Shown piece by piece: positions 1 through 7,340 of a stretch of DNA of 8,051 nt. This DNA is from Propionibacterium sp. (lineage in GTDB: Bacteria > Actinomycetota > Actinomycetes > Actinomycetales > Actinomycetaceae). The translations under genes were made by a program, and so were the position numbers. The notes beneath the pieces are model-generated. The model ran no database searches and was not told the DNA's origin. It saw nothing but the letters and a program-made list of their open reading frames with translations. How positions within the stretch are numbered: position 1 is the stretch's first letter; every line of letters begins with the position of its first letter. Location: positions 1 to 8,051 of the forward strand of contig JAKECL010000061.1 in the NCBI GenBank assembly GCA_030460725.1, in the 5' to 3' direction.

Positions 1-49
1 CGAACTGACGTCGGCCGGCGTGCACCTGAGCGTCGCCCCGCCGACTGCG

Positions 50-80
50 GACCCCGCTGGCTGAAGACCCCGCTGACTGA
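50..80. repeat. Imperfect tandem duplication, 16-bp period
   Basis: The word GACCCCGCTGGCTGA at 50-64 is repeated as GACCCCGCTGACTGA at 66-80, with 14 of 15 bases identical and one base between the copies. It looks like a local slippage duplication. Each copy carries a plus-strand TGA at its right end, so if a plus-strand gene ends here the duplication would repeat the area around its stop codon. No function is evident. Confidence 0.6.
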
Positions 81-131
81 GGTGGAGGAGGGGGCGGCCC
101 CCAATCACGGCAAACCGCCCCCTCCCCGACC
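81..131 (-). terminator. GC-rich terminator-like hairpin after transketolase
   Basis: Bases 87-97 pair perfectly with 115-125 (11 bp) around a 17-base loop. The stem can extend outward through 85:127 and 81-83:129-131 with mismatches between. On the minus strand the structure begins about nine bases after the transketolase stop codon. No U-run follows it, which is common for terminators in high-GC actinobacteria. It may also serve a convergent plus-strand gene. Confidence 0.6.
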
Positions 132-139
132 TCCGGGTC

Positions 140-2212
140 TCAGCCTTCCAGCAGCGCCTGCGCTTCCGCGACGACATGCTCGACCGTCATGCCGAACTCA
201 CGCATGAGGAAGTCCCCGGGCGCCGAGGCCCCGAAGTGCTCGATTCCCACGCTGCGGCCCGTCGGCCCCACGTAGCGGTTCCACCCCAGGGTGATGCCTG
301 CCTCCACGCTCACCCGTGCCCCCACGGAGGGGGGCAGGACCGTCTCGCGGTAGTCCTGGTCCTGCGCGTCGAACCACTCCTGACACGGCATGGAGACCAC
401 ACGCGTGGGAACGCCCTCTTCCTCCAGGACGTCCTGGGCGCCCAGGGCGAGCTCGACCTCGGAGCCCGTGGCGATCAGGATCACCCGCGGCTGCGCGCCC
501 TCGCGCGCATCACGCAGGATGTACGCCCCACGGGCCACGCCCTCGGCCGAGGCGAACGCGGGATCCTCCCTGTCCACCGTGCGCACATCCTGGCGCGTGA
601 GGACCAGACCGGCGGGCCTGTCGTGCTGGGAGAGAATGGTCCGCCAGGCCACAGCGGTCTCGTTGGCGTCCGCGGGACGGACGATGTCGAGTCCGGGGAT
701 CGCCCGGTAGCTGGCGAGGTGCTCGATGGGCTGATGGGTGGGTCCGTCCTCGCCCACCCCCACCGAGTCATGTGTCCACACGAAGATGGACCCGATGCCC
801 ATGAGCGCCGCGAGGCGCACAGCAGGACGCATGTAGTCCGCGAAGACGAAGAACGTCCCTCCGTAGGCTCGCGTCAGGCCCGTCAGCGTGATCCCGTTGA
901 CCGCACCACCCATCGCATGCTCACGGACGCCGAAATGCAGGGTCCGTCCGTAGGGACCGCCCGGCCATGCCGACGTCACCCGATCATCGGGGAGGAAACT
1001 GTCTGATCCCGCCATCGTCGTGTTGTTCGAGCCGGCCAGATCCGCCGAGCCGCCCCACAGCTCCGGCATCTGCCGCCCCAACGAGCTCAGCACGAGTCCG
1101 GAGGCCTTGCGGGTGCTCATCGCACCCGCGGGGAAGGACTCGGTGTGGAGATCCTCGGGAAGCGCGCCCGACCGCACACGATCCAGGAGCACCGCCTTCT
1201 CGGGATTCGCCCGACGCCAGGAGTCGAAACGCTCGTCCCACTCGCTGCGCAGTGCCCTCCCCCGCTGGGCCAGTGCTTCCCGGGCGCTCTCCACGATGGT
1301 GTGGTCGAAGGCGAAGGGCTGCGGCGGCAGTCCGAGGGCGGCCTTGAGTTCTGCGATCTCGTCGGTGCCGATGGCCGCTCCGTGCACGGATGCGCTGCCC
1401 TGCTTGTTCGGCAGCGGCCAACCGATGACCGTGGTCAGACGGATGAGGCTGGGACGGTCGGAGCACGCACGGCTCGCCTCGATGGCCCGGTCGAGGGCCT
1501 CGACATCCTCCTCGTAGCGCGTCCCGCCGTGGGTCCAGTCCACGTGGTGGACGTCCCACCCGTAGGCTGCGTAGCGGGCCTCCACGTCCTCGGTGAAGGC
1601 GATCTTCGTGTCGCCCTCGATCGTGATGCGGTTGTCGTCGTAGATCACCACCAGGTTGCCGAGTTCCTGGGCGCCTGCAAAGGACGCGGCCTCCGACTGC
1701 ACCCCCTCCTGCATGCATCCGTCACCGGCGACGACATAGACGAAGTGGTCGAAGATGCTCTGACCGGGAGCCGTCTCGGGATCGTAGAGGCCGTGCTCCT
1801 TGCGGGCGGCCATCGCCATCCCCACCGCCATGCTGATGCCTGCACCCAGAGGGCCGGTGGTGGCCTCGACGAAGGCGGTGTGGCCGTACTCGGGATGCCC
1901 GGGTGTGAGGGAACCGGCGCTCCTCAAGGACTTGAGGTCCTCCAACTCCAGTCCCAGCCCGCCCAGGTACAGCTGCGCGTACTGCAGGACGGAGGCGTGT
2001 CCAGCCGACAGCACGAAACGGTCACGTCCCAGCCACTGCGGGTCCTGCGGATCGACCTTCATCACCTTCTGGTACAGAAGATGCGCAACGGGAGCGAGAG
2101 AGATCGGAGTACCGGGATGCCCGTTCCCCGCCTCCTGCACGGCGTCGGCGGCGAGCATGCGAGCAACGTCGACCGTCGCCTTGTCGTGTGCGGTCCAGGA
2201 GAAGTCAGTCAT
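140..2212 (-). CDS. tkt: Transketolase
   Basis: Thiamine-diphosphate-dependent cytosolic enzyme that moves a two-carbon ketol unit between sugar phosphates, for example xylulose 5-phosphate plus erythrose 4-phosphate to fructose 6-phosphate plus glyceraldehyde 3-phosphate. The 690-residue product has the full three-domain length. Visible signatures are GHPG (31-34), SAGHAS (69-74), GHPEYG (105-110), the diphosphate/metal motif GDGCMQEG (163-170) with YDDNRIT (191-197), H278 in SVHG, the catalytic glutamate E431 in FGVREHAM, HDSVGVGEDGPTHQP (481-495), and TRQD (539-542). These separate it from DXS and from the split transketolases. The frame is open 20 codons further upstream, to 2272. I chose the ATG at 2212 because AAGGA lies nine bases before it and family homology begins there; the extra residues (THKIRPPGVEDRGHEGHQS) look non-coding. 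It lies 143 bp after the dehydrogenase gene. In this cluster it probably consumes an aldose or ketose phosphate made by the preceding enzymes; whether it is also the cell's housekeeping copy cannot be seen. Confidence 0.96.
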   Translation of the reverse strand: MTDFSWTAHDKATVDVARMLAADAVQEAGNGHPGTPISLAPVAHLLYQKVMKVDPQDPQWLGRDRFVLSAGHASVLQYAQLYLGGLGLELEDLKSLRSAGSLTPGHPEYGHTAFVEATTGPLGAGISMAVGMAMAARKEHGLYDPETAPGQSIFDHFVYVVAGDGCMQEGVQSEAASFAGAQELGNLVVIYDDNRITIEGDTKIAFTEDVEARYAAYGWDVHHVDWTHGGTRYEEDVEALDRAIEASRACSDRPSLIRLTTVIGWPLPNKQGSASVHGAAIGTDEIAELKAALGLPPQPFAFDHTIVESAREALAQRGRALRSEWDERFDSWRRANPEKAVLLDRVRSGALPEDLHTESFPAGAMSTRKASGLVLSSLGRQMPELWGGSADLAGSNNTTMAGSDSFLPDDRVTSAWPGGPYGRTLHFGVREHAMGGAVNGITLTGLTRAYGGTFFVFADYMRPAVRLAALMGIGSIFVWTHDSVGVGEDGPTHQPIEHLASYRAIPGLDIVRPADANETAVAWRTILSQHDRPAGLVLTRQDVRTVDREDPAFASAEGVARGAYILRDAREGAQPRVILIATGSEVELALGAQDVLEEEGVPTRVVSMPCQEWFDAQDQDYRETVLPPSVGARVSVEAGITLGWNRYVGPTGRSVGIEHFGASAPGDFLMREFGMTVEHVVAEAQALLEG

Positions 2213-2221
2213 GGATTGGTG

Positions 2222-2226
2222 TCCTT
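2222..2226 (-). promoter_or_regulatory. Ribosome binding site fixing the transketolase start
   Basis: On the minus strand this reads AAGGA, nine bases before the ATG at 2212. No comparable motif precedes the in-frame upstream ATG at 2272, which falls next to the hairpin at 2281-2314. This favours the shorter 690-residue protein. Confidence 0.7.
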
Positions 2227-2280
2227 CGTGCCCTCGGTCCTCGACCCCGGGCGGTCGTATCTTGTGTGTCACGTGGCATT

Positions 2281-2314
2281 CCGGGGGCCGGGGTCATGGG
2301 TGCCCGGCCCCCGG
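2281..2314 (-). terminator. Perfect 12-bp hairpin between dehydrogenase and transketolase
   Basis: CCGGGGGCCGGG at 2281-2292 is exactly complementary to CCCGGCCCCCGG at 2303-2314, with a 10-base loop. It starts 41 bases after the stop codon of the dehydrogenase gene and ends about 68 bases before the transketolase start. No U-run follows on the minus strand. It may terminate part of the upstream transcript, protect its 3' end after processing, or set a lower or separate level of transketolase. The 67 bases between it and the transketolase start show no clear -35/-10 pair. Confidence 0.55.
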
Positions 2315-2355
2315 TGCCGACAGGTCCGCCGGCAGCTCCGGTCAGACCGTGGTGC

Positions 2356-3720
2356 TCATTCCTTCCACGGGCGCCTGCCCCAGTAGCCGTCAGGCTCGAA
2401 GAGCTTGTCCGTCTGGGCTGCCAGGACGCCGGTCTCATGGAGGAAGTCGACCAGCGTGTAACGGCTGCGGATCATGCGGCACCGCAGGTAGGTGTCGTGG
2501 AAGCGCTGCTGCGTCAGGCCGATCTGCTGGGGATGGAAAATGGCTCCCACCTCACGCAGGATCCGCTCCACCTCCTCGGGCGCCACCACCTGGCTGCGGC
2601 AACGCTCGCGGATGGTCGGCCACTTGCGCGTGATGAGCAGGAGTCGTTCACGCAGCTGCTCGGGCGAGAGGTACTTCGCCATCGTCTCCTTGACGGCAGG
2701 CTCCACCATGTTCCCGGTGAAGGAGGCACGTACGGAGGCTTCCTCCTCCTCCCGTGAGGGCCACTGCGCCACCAGGGCATCGACGTCCAGGTCGGAGAAG
2801 TCGATGTCGAGGATGCGCTGCCACAGAGCCAGCACTGCGATGGTGCCCAGTCCCACCTTCAGGCCGTGCGTCAGGGGTGGGTCCTGGTCCATGCCCAGGT
2901 GCTCCATCTCCCACACGTGGGAGAACTGGTGTCCGGCTCCCGAAGCGGGTCGGGAGGAGATGCGGTACTTCTGCATCGACAGACCCGACATGATCAGCCC
3001 CTCGGCCAGACCTTCGAATGCCTCTGCGCGTCCCTCGGCAAGACCGACGGGATCACTGATCGCCCGCGGCAGAGGACCCTGGACCAGGTCCCAGACCTCC
3101 TGGTCGATCGGTTCGATCCCGAGCTCATCGGCAATGATCCAGTCCGCACCGGCGGGGATCTTCTCGATGAGGTCACCGAGCCCCGAAGCTGTGCATCGCT
3201 GAGGCGCAGCAGCCATCGTGGGCAGGTCGGCGACCAGGGCCTCGGGGGCTCGACAGCTCATCGTGTGCTTGAAACCGCACTCGGTGAGCGAGGCGCCGAA
3301 GGCTGCATATCCGTCCATCGATGCCGCCGTGCACACGTTCATGTAGCGGCGACCCAACTCATCGCTGGCACGCTTCGTCAGATCATTGAGCGATCCGGAC
3401 CCGATGGAGCACGCGATCGCATTGACGCCTGCGAGATGGTCACGCAGCACCACCGCGTTCTCGTAGCTCGCGTAGAGGGTGGGGTGGCCGGGGAACACGT
3501 ACGGCTCTTCGAGGACGACGCCTGCCTCGCGGAGCGAGGCAGTCACCGCGTCTCCCGCCACCTCCCAGGTGTTTCCATCCGCCACCACGATTGCGTGGGC
3601 GTCCCCGAACCGGTCCCGAAAGACCCGTCCGGTCTCGGCCAGCACGTCATACCCCATGACGACAGACCTCGTGTCATCGGCATCCGCAAGGGCGGTCTGG
3701 ATCAGATCCTGGTCTGACAT
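2356..3720 (-). CDS. araM: AraM/G1PDH-family NAD(P)-dependent dehydrogenase
   Basis: Member of the sn-glycerol-1-phosphate dehydrogenase group of the iron-containing alcohol dehydrogenase-like superfamily. Characterised members (archaeal EgsA, Bacillus AraM) interconvert dihydroxyacetone phosphate and glycerol 1-phosphate with NAD(P)H. The nucleotide-binding loop is GSGSLND (107-113). The three metal ligands expected for the family are visible as D183 (SGLGD), H264 (GAGHQFSH) and H285 (LTHGLKVG). At 454 residues it is longer than the roughly 350-394 of EgsA and AraM, with extra sequence mainly in the C-terminal helical part, ending HETGVLAAQTDKLFEPDGYW. The start ATG has GGAG eight bases upstream. 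The gene follows the FGGY kinase by 13 bp, suggesting translational coupling. No prenylglyceryl-phosphate synthase gene is nearby, so a lipid role like that of archaeal G1PDH is not supported. Given the neighbours I infer it oxidises or reduces a polyol/ketose phosphate longer than glycerol phosphate. Family placement is firm; substrate is unknown. Confidence 0.9.
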   Translation of the reverse strand: MSDQDLIQTALADADDTRSVVMGYDVLAETGRVFRDRFGDAHAIVVADGNTWEVAGDAVTASLREAGVVLEEPYVFPGHPTLYASYENAVVLRDHLAGVNAIACSIGSGSLNDLTKRASDELGRRYMNVCTAASMDGYAAFGASLTECGFKHTMSCRAPEALVADLPTMAAAPQRCTASGLGDLIEKIPAGADWIIADELGIEPIDQEVWDLVQGPLPRAISDPVGLAEGRAEAFEGLAEGLIMSGLSMQKYRISSRPASGAGHQFSHVWEMEHLGMDQDPPLTHGLKVGLGTIAVLALWQRILDIDFSDLDVDALVAQWPSREEEEASVRASFTGNMVEPAVKETMAKYLSPEQLRERLLLITRKWPTIRERCRSQVVAPEEVERILREVGAIFHPQQIGLTQQRFHDTYLRCRMIRSRYTLVDFLHETGVLAAQTDKLFEPDGYWGRRPWKE

Positions 3721-3733
3721 GTGTGATCTCCGT

Positions 3734-5293
3734 TCACTTCTCAGTCTCGTGGTCGACGACCTCGTGGATCATCGGCTGGAGCGTCTGGTACTGCTCGGCG
3801 TAGCGGTCGACGTAGAAGGAGTACTCGTCGTGCCGAGCCTGGTCGGGCTCGATGACGTCGATCTCGTGGACCATGTTCTTCGAGGCGTCGTGCAGGTCGG
3901 AGTACACGCCCGCGCCGACCGCCGCGAGCATGCAGGTCCCCAGCACGACCGCATCCCCGACCTCAGTCAGCGTGATCGGGATGCCGGAGACATCGGCGTG
4001 CATCTGCATCCACTCGCGGCTCTTGGTGGCTCCTCCGCAGGCAACCATGCGGGTGACGTCCATCCCTGCGGCGTTCACCGACCGGAGGTTCAACGCGGTG
4101 CCGTAGCACACCGATTCCAGGATGGCCTTGTACATGTGCGCCGGGGTGTGCATGAGCGAGAGGCCCGAGATGATGCCACGTGCACGGGAGTCGGAGTACG
4201 GCGTGCGGTTTCCCTGGAAGTACTCGTTGATGACGAGACCATCCGAGCCGGGTCGGATCTGCTGGGCCTGCTCGTCCAGCAACTTGTAGGGGTTGAGCCC
4301 GACCTTCCTGGCAGCGTGGACGAGGTCGGCGGCGAAGTTGTCGGTGAACCATTTGAGCACCGATCCTGTCGAGGTCTGCCCACACTCGACCGTGTACTGT
4401 CCGGGGACCACTCCGTCGGTGTAGGACCCGAAGAAACCGGGGCCGTGGATCTCCTTCTCGGACTGGCCCGAGAGCACGTGGGAGGAGCCGGTGATCAGTG
4501 CCATCGATCCCGGGTCGAGCACACCCAGACCGATCTGGCCGGCCCATGCATCTCCCGGTCCCTGTGCCACGGGGATCCCGGGGCGCAGACCCAGCAGTTG
4601 GGCGGGAATCGTGCCGAGCGTGCCCACCGGGGTCCCCAGGTCAAGGACGCGATCAGAGATCTTGGAGAAGACGTCCCCGCACCCGATGGTCTCGTAGAAG
4701 TCCGTGGGCCACCCGCCCTTGTCCCGGTTGTAGTACATGCGCAGGGCGGCGGAGTTGATGTTGGTGGTCCACTCACCGGTGAGCTTGTAGGTGACCCAGT
4801 CGGGAGCATCGACGAGGTGCGCTGCCCGTGCATAGGTCTCCGGCTCGTTCTCCTTCAGCCAGGCTGCCTTGAACGGGTACCACTCAGCGATCGCAGGGGC
4901 CGTGCCACCACCGTTGTAGAGGCGTGCGACGGACTCCGAGTTCTCGGAGCGGGCGGCCTGGTCGGTTGCCCTGACGTCCATCCACATGATGGCGGGTCGC
5001 AGCTCGACGCCGTGGTCATCCATGGCGACCATGGACAGTGTCGTTGCGTCATAGCAGATGCCCGCAATTTCGGCGGGCGAGACTCCTGCATTGGCGATCG
5101 CCCTGTGGGTGGAGGCCTGGAGAGCGTTCCACCAGTCCTCCGGGTTCTGCTCCGCCCATCCCGGGCGGGGATGGCTGGTCGCATAGGGCGTCGCCGCGAA
5201 GGTCAGCGGCCGGCCCTGCACGTCGCAGATGGCAACGCGGCAGGACTCCGTTCCGTAGTCGATTCCGAGAAGGTAGGGGCCTTTGTCGAACAT
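3734..5293 (-). CDS. FGGY-family carbohydrate kinase (ribulokinase-like)
   Basis: ATP-dependent cytosolic sugar or polyol kinase of 519 residues, normal length for the family. The N-terminal phosphate-1 loop is GIDYGTESCRVAICD (10-24), followed by GWAEQNPEDWW (45-55) and the substrate-side WMDVRA (104-109). The catalytic base should be D248 in GPGDAWAGQIG (245-255). The phosphate-2/adenosine region is ITGSSH (267-272), and the C-terminal FGGY signature is ACGGATKSREWMQMHAD (418-434). The TGSSH motif resembles ribulokinase-type members more than glycerol or xylulose kinases, but I cannot assign the substrate: erythritol or erythrulose, ribitol, ribulose and similar compounds are all possible. 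The ATG at 5293 has AAGGA-AGAG just upstream and lies 31 bp after the phosphatase stop codon. It supplies the phosphorylated intermediate for the dehydrogenase and isomerase of the cluster. Confidence 0.94.
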   Translation of the reverse strand: MFDKGPYLLGIDYGTESCRVAICDVQGRPLTFAATPYATSHPRPGWAEQNPEDWWNALQASTHRAIANAGVSPAEIAGICYDATTLSMVAMDDHGVELRPAIMWMDVRATDQAARSENSESVARLYNGGGTAPAIAEWYPFKAAWLKENEPETYARAAHLVDAPDWVTYKLTGEWTTNINSAALRMYYNRDKGGWPTDFYETIGCGDVFSKISDRVLDLGTPVGTLGTIPAQLLGLRPGIPVAQGPGDAWAGQIGLGVLDPGSMALITGSSHVLSGQSEKEIHGPGFFGSYTDGVVPGQYTVECGQTSTGSVLKWFTDNFAADLVHAARKVGLNPYKLLDEQAQQIRPGSDGLVINEYFQGNRTPYSDSRARGIISGLSLMHTPAHMYKAILESVCYGTALNLRSVNAAGMDVTRMVACGGATKSREWMQMHADVSGIPITLTEVGDAVVLGTCMLAAVGAGVYSDLHDASKNMVHEIDVIEPDQARHDEYSFYVDRYAEQYQTLQPMIHEVVDHETEK

Positions 5294-5324
5294 GTTGTCT
5301 CTTCCTTGAGAATTGTGCGTTGGG

Positions 5325-6182
5325 TCAGTCGTTGTCGGTGGTCCAGCCGAGCTCTTCCCAGATGCTCGGAGGAATCAGTCGGTCCAGTCGGTCCAGGACC
5401 CAGGTGGGACGATGCTCTGGATCGAGTTCTGCCACGTCGCGCGGCGTCGCCTCGCCGGTGAGGACGCAGGCCGATCCCATTCCCGTGTCAAGTGCCATCT
5501 GGATGTCCGTCTGGAGGCGGTCCCCCACCATCACGCAGTCGGACACCTCCACATCCAGCCCGGACAGCGCCTCGCCGAGCATGATCGGCGAGGGTTTGCC
5601 GAGGTTCACCCGGCACTTCTGGCCCGTGCACGCCTCGATCGCCGCGGTGATCGCCGCGCAGTCGGGTTCTCCGCGGCCGCCGGGGAATGGGCAGAAACGG
5701 TCCGGGTTCGTCTGGATGAGGAAGGCCCGCTTGTGGAACCAGATGGCGTCGAAGGCGATCTGGAGTTTGCGGTAGTCGAAGCTGCGGTCATAGGAGGCGA
5801 TGACGATGTCGATCTGGGCGGGATCCTCGCAGAGCTCGATTCCCGCCGAGACGAGGGCACGCTTCAACGGCTCCTCCGCGATGGCGAAGACCTTGGCGTC
5901 CGGGTGGTTCTCCGTCAACCACCGCGTCGTGGTGACCACCGTGTTGCAGATGTCCTCGAGCTCGGTGGGGAGTCCGAGCCTGGCCAACTTCTCGACGTAC
6001 TGTTCAGGATCCTTCGTCGGGTTGTTGGACAGGAAGCGGACCGGGATGCGGCGGCGCCGCAGCTCCTCGATGGTGCGCTTGACGCCCGGGAGCAGTCCGT
6101 CGCCCAGGTAGATCGTACCGTCGAGATCGAAGATGTACGCCTGGCCGAGTTCCTCCGGGAACTGCAACACGTCAGTGGTCAT
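5325..6182 (-). CDS. HAD-IIA sugar-phosphate phosphatase (NagD/AraL type)
   Basis: Mg2+-dependent phosphatase of the haloacid dehalogenase superfamily, 285 residues, with a C2-type cap. Motif I is DLDGT (19-23), giving nucleophile D19 and acid/base D21; motif II is SNN (52-54); motif III is K196 in GKPSP; motif IV is GDRLQTDI (220-227) with metal ligands D221 and D226. The cap carries TNPDRFCPFPGG (158-169) followed by PDCAA, where I expect a glycine after the proline in many members and here see aspartate (D174). The best-known relative with similar neighbours is AraL of the Bacillus subtilis arabinose operon, a promiscuous sugar-phosphate phosphatase that also sits beside araM. The ATG at 6182 follows GGAGGAG with nine bases between. 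It lies 49 bp after the membrane-protein gene and 31 bp before the kinase. A likely role is removing accumulated, toxic sugar phosphates; its true substrate is not evident. Confidence 0.92.
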   Translation of the reverse strand: MTTDVLQFPEELGQAYIFDLDGTIYLGDGLLPGVKRTIEELRRRRIPVRFLSNNPTKDPEQYVEKLARLGLPTELEDICNTVVTTTRWLTENHPDAKVFAIAEEPLKRALVSAGIELCEDPAQIDIVIASYDRSFDYRKLQIAFDAIWFHKRAFLIQTNPDRFCPFPGGRGEPDCAAITAAIEACTGQKCRVNLGKPSPIMLGEALSGLDVEVSDCVMVGDRLQTDIQMALDTGMGSACVLTGEATPRDVAELDPEHRPTWVLDRLDRLIPPSIWEELGWTTDND

Positions 6183-6231
6183 GGTGGGGTTCTCCTCCTG
6201 TGTCAGTTCTTCTGGCTCCGCGGTCCATCAC

Positions 6232-7311
6232 TCATGCAATCAGCGCCGCCAGGGAGACGACGACGGTGTTCGCCAGCCAGATGGATGCTGCCGGGGGATC
6301 GATGTGGCTGGTGCCGCGGTCGTACCACAGGCGAGCACAGAGCTCTCCGAGGCAGGCGGTGAACACGCCGAAGACGGCACCGATGACCAGGGCGAAGAAG
6401 GCCATCAGCCACTGGTGGGAGTCCCATGCACTGGTGGCCGTCCAGGTGAACTCCCCGATCGAGGACCCCATCAGGATGGGGAAGAACTGGATCGTCGCCA
6501 GACCGGCGATGTTCGTGACGTGGTGCTGCACCGGCATCGAACGGTTGGTGATGAGGAAGAGGATGACGATCGCAGAGATGCCGAAGGTGAAGGTGTTCGA
6601 GTTGAGCGCAGCCAGGTTGTTGGGCAGTCCCATGTCCGTGAGACGGGCGCCGACGTTGGCGGCGAGGAAGAGTGACGCCCCGCCTGCGAACACACCGAAG
6701 GTCGAGCCGATGACGACCAGCTGACCGGGGCGTTCCTGCCACTCCAGCCACCGTCCGTTGGGACCGGGCTTGATCTTGGCGGGGAAGGACGTCGCTTCTG
6801 GGGGGAAGAGCTCTGCGTTGTGCAGTGATCCCTTGAACAGTCCGGCCCCGGGCAGGCCGCCGAAGACGACGCGGGCGAGGATACCGGAGAGCAGCACCGT
6901 CAGAGCCACGGAGTCCGTGTGGGTGCCGAACCACGGGATGTGTGAGATGCCGATCTGGCACACGTAACCGATGGCGCCGAAGGCGGCTCCCACCAGGACG
7001 ATGTCTGGCCGACCGAGTCCTGCCAGCGGCGAGTTGACGTCCTTGCCGTCCTGCATGCTGCCTCGGTAGCGGGCGTAGATCGCTGCCGCCACGCCTCCGG
7101 CGAAGGCGATGTGGGGGCCCATGAAGGGACCGAAGGCAAGGTAGTCGAAACCGAAGGTCGAACCGGTGGCGGCGAAGACACCCCATGAGGCCAGCACGGA
7201 GAAGCCGGTCAGCACGAATGCATAGTTGGCACCGATCGCGGCACCCACCGCACCCCCGGCGAGTGCCGCGAGGAGACCGAAGAGGAATACCCCCAATGAA
7301 GCTGTGAACAT
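6232..7311 (-). CDS. Unrecognised polytopic membrane protein, candidate transporter
   Basis: A 359-residue integral membrane protein that I do not recognise as a member of any characterised transporter family. Hydrophobic segments suggest about ten helices: roughly 4-26, 30-50, 60-81, 102-122, 134-156, 197-219, 238-256, 264-285, 300-327 and 342-359. A 40-residue polar, proline-rich loop (157-195) divides it into two halves of five helices. Three motifs recur in the same order in both halves: AGGA (18-21; 209-212), histidine then G[VL]A (H67/G73; H264/G270), and GA.FG (108-112; 311-315), suggesting an ancient internal duplication. There is no signal peptide, ATP-binding or PTS domain. The ATG at 7311 is preceded by AAAGGGA six bases upstream. 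It is the first gene of the close-packed operon and the only membrane protein in the cluster, so uptake of the sugar or polyol, or export of a product, is a reasonable inference. Reality of the gene is well supported by frame, start, spacing and hydropathy; function is not. Confidence 0.85.
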   Translation of the reverse strand: MFTASLGVFLFGLLAALAGGAVGAAIGANYAFVLTGFSVLASWGVFAATGSTFGFDYLAFGPFMGPHIAFAGGVAAAIYARYRGSMQDGKDVNSPLAGLGRPDIVLVGAAFGAIGYVCQIGISHIPWFGTHTDSVALTVLLSGILARVVFGGLPGAGLFKGSLHNAELFPPEATSFPAKIKPGPNGRWLEWQERPGQLVVIGSTFGVFAGGASLFLAANVGARLTDMGLPNNLAALNSNTFTFGISAIVILFLITNRSMPVQHHVTNIAGLATIQFFPILMGSSIGEFTWTATSAWDSHQWLMAFFALVIGAVFGVFTACLGELCARLWYDRGTSHIDPPAASIWLANTVVVSLAALIA

Positions 7312-7340
7312 CCTTGTTCCCTTTTCGTCGTGTTCGAGGA

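Larger units (their letters stand above)
1..139. other. Left-edge non-coding stretch downstream of transketolase
   Basis: This stretch lies beyond the transketolase stop codon. It holds the terminator-like hairpin at 81-131 and a short tandem duplication at 50-80. A plus-strand frame is open from base 2 to a TGA at 62-64, would end in the residues TADPAG, and has G or C at 17 of 20 third positions. It could be the tail of a convergent gene that starts outside the window. At 20 codons, and with other frames also open in such GC-rich DNA, this cannot be decided. No start codon with a convincing ribosome binding site is seen on either strand. Confidence 0.4.

Noticed and set aside
2213..2272. 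Upstream start giving a 710-residue transketolase
   Set aside because: The extra 20 residues are not homologous to transketolase N-termini; the ATG at 2212 has a well-placed AAGGA.
2268..2274. GTCACGT word shared between the two regulatory gaps (also at 7350-7356)
   Set aside because: The same core also occurs inside coding sequence near 2020 and 3438, so the match carries little weight as a common operator.
1145..2386. 413-codon open frame on the plus strand
   Set aside because: It is antisense to transketolase, whose motifs are unmistakable; the plus-strand product shows no family features.
3479..5461. 660-codon open frame on the plus strand
   Set aside because: It lies antisense to the FGGY kinase and part of the dehydrogenase gene, has no recognisable domain, and results from the strong third-position GC bias of the genes on the other strand.
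5313..6362. 349-codon open frame on the plus strand
   Set aside because: It is antisense to the HAD phosphatase gene and ends in arginine-rich low-complexity sequence typical of a shadow frame.
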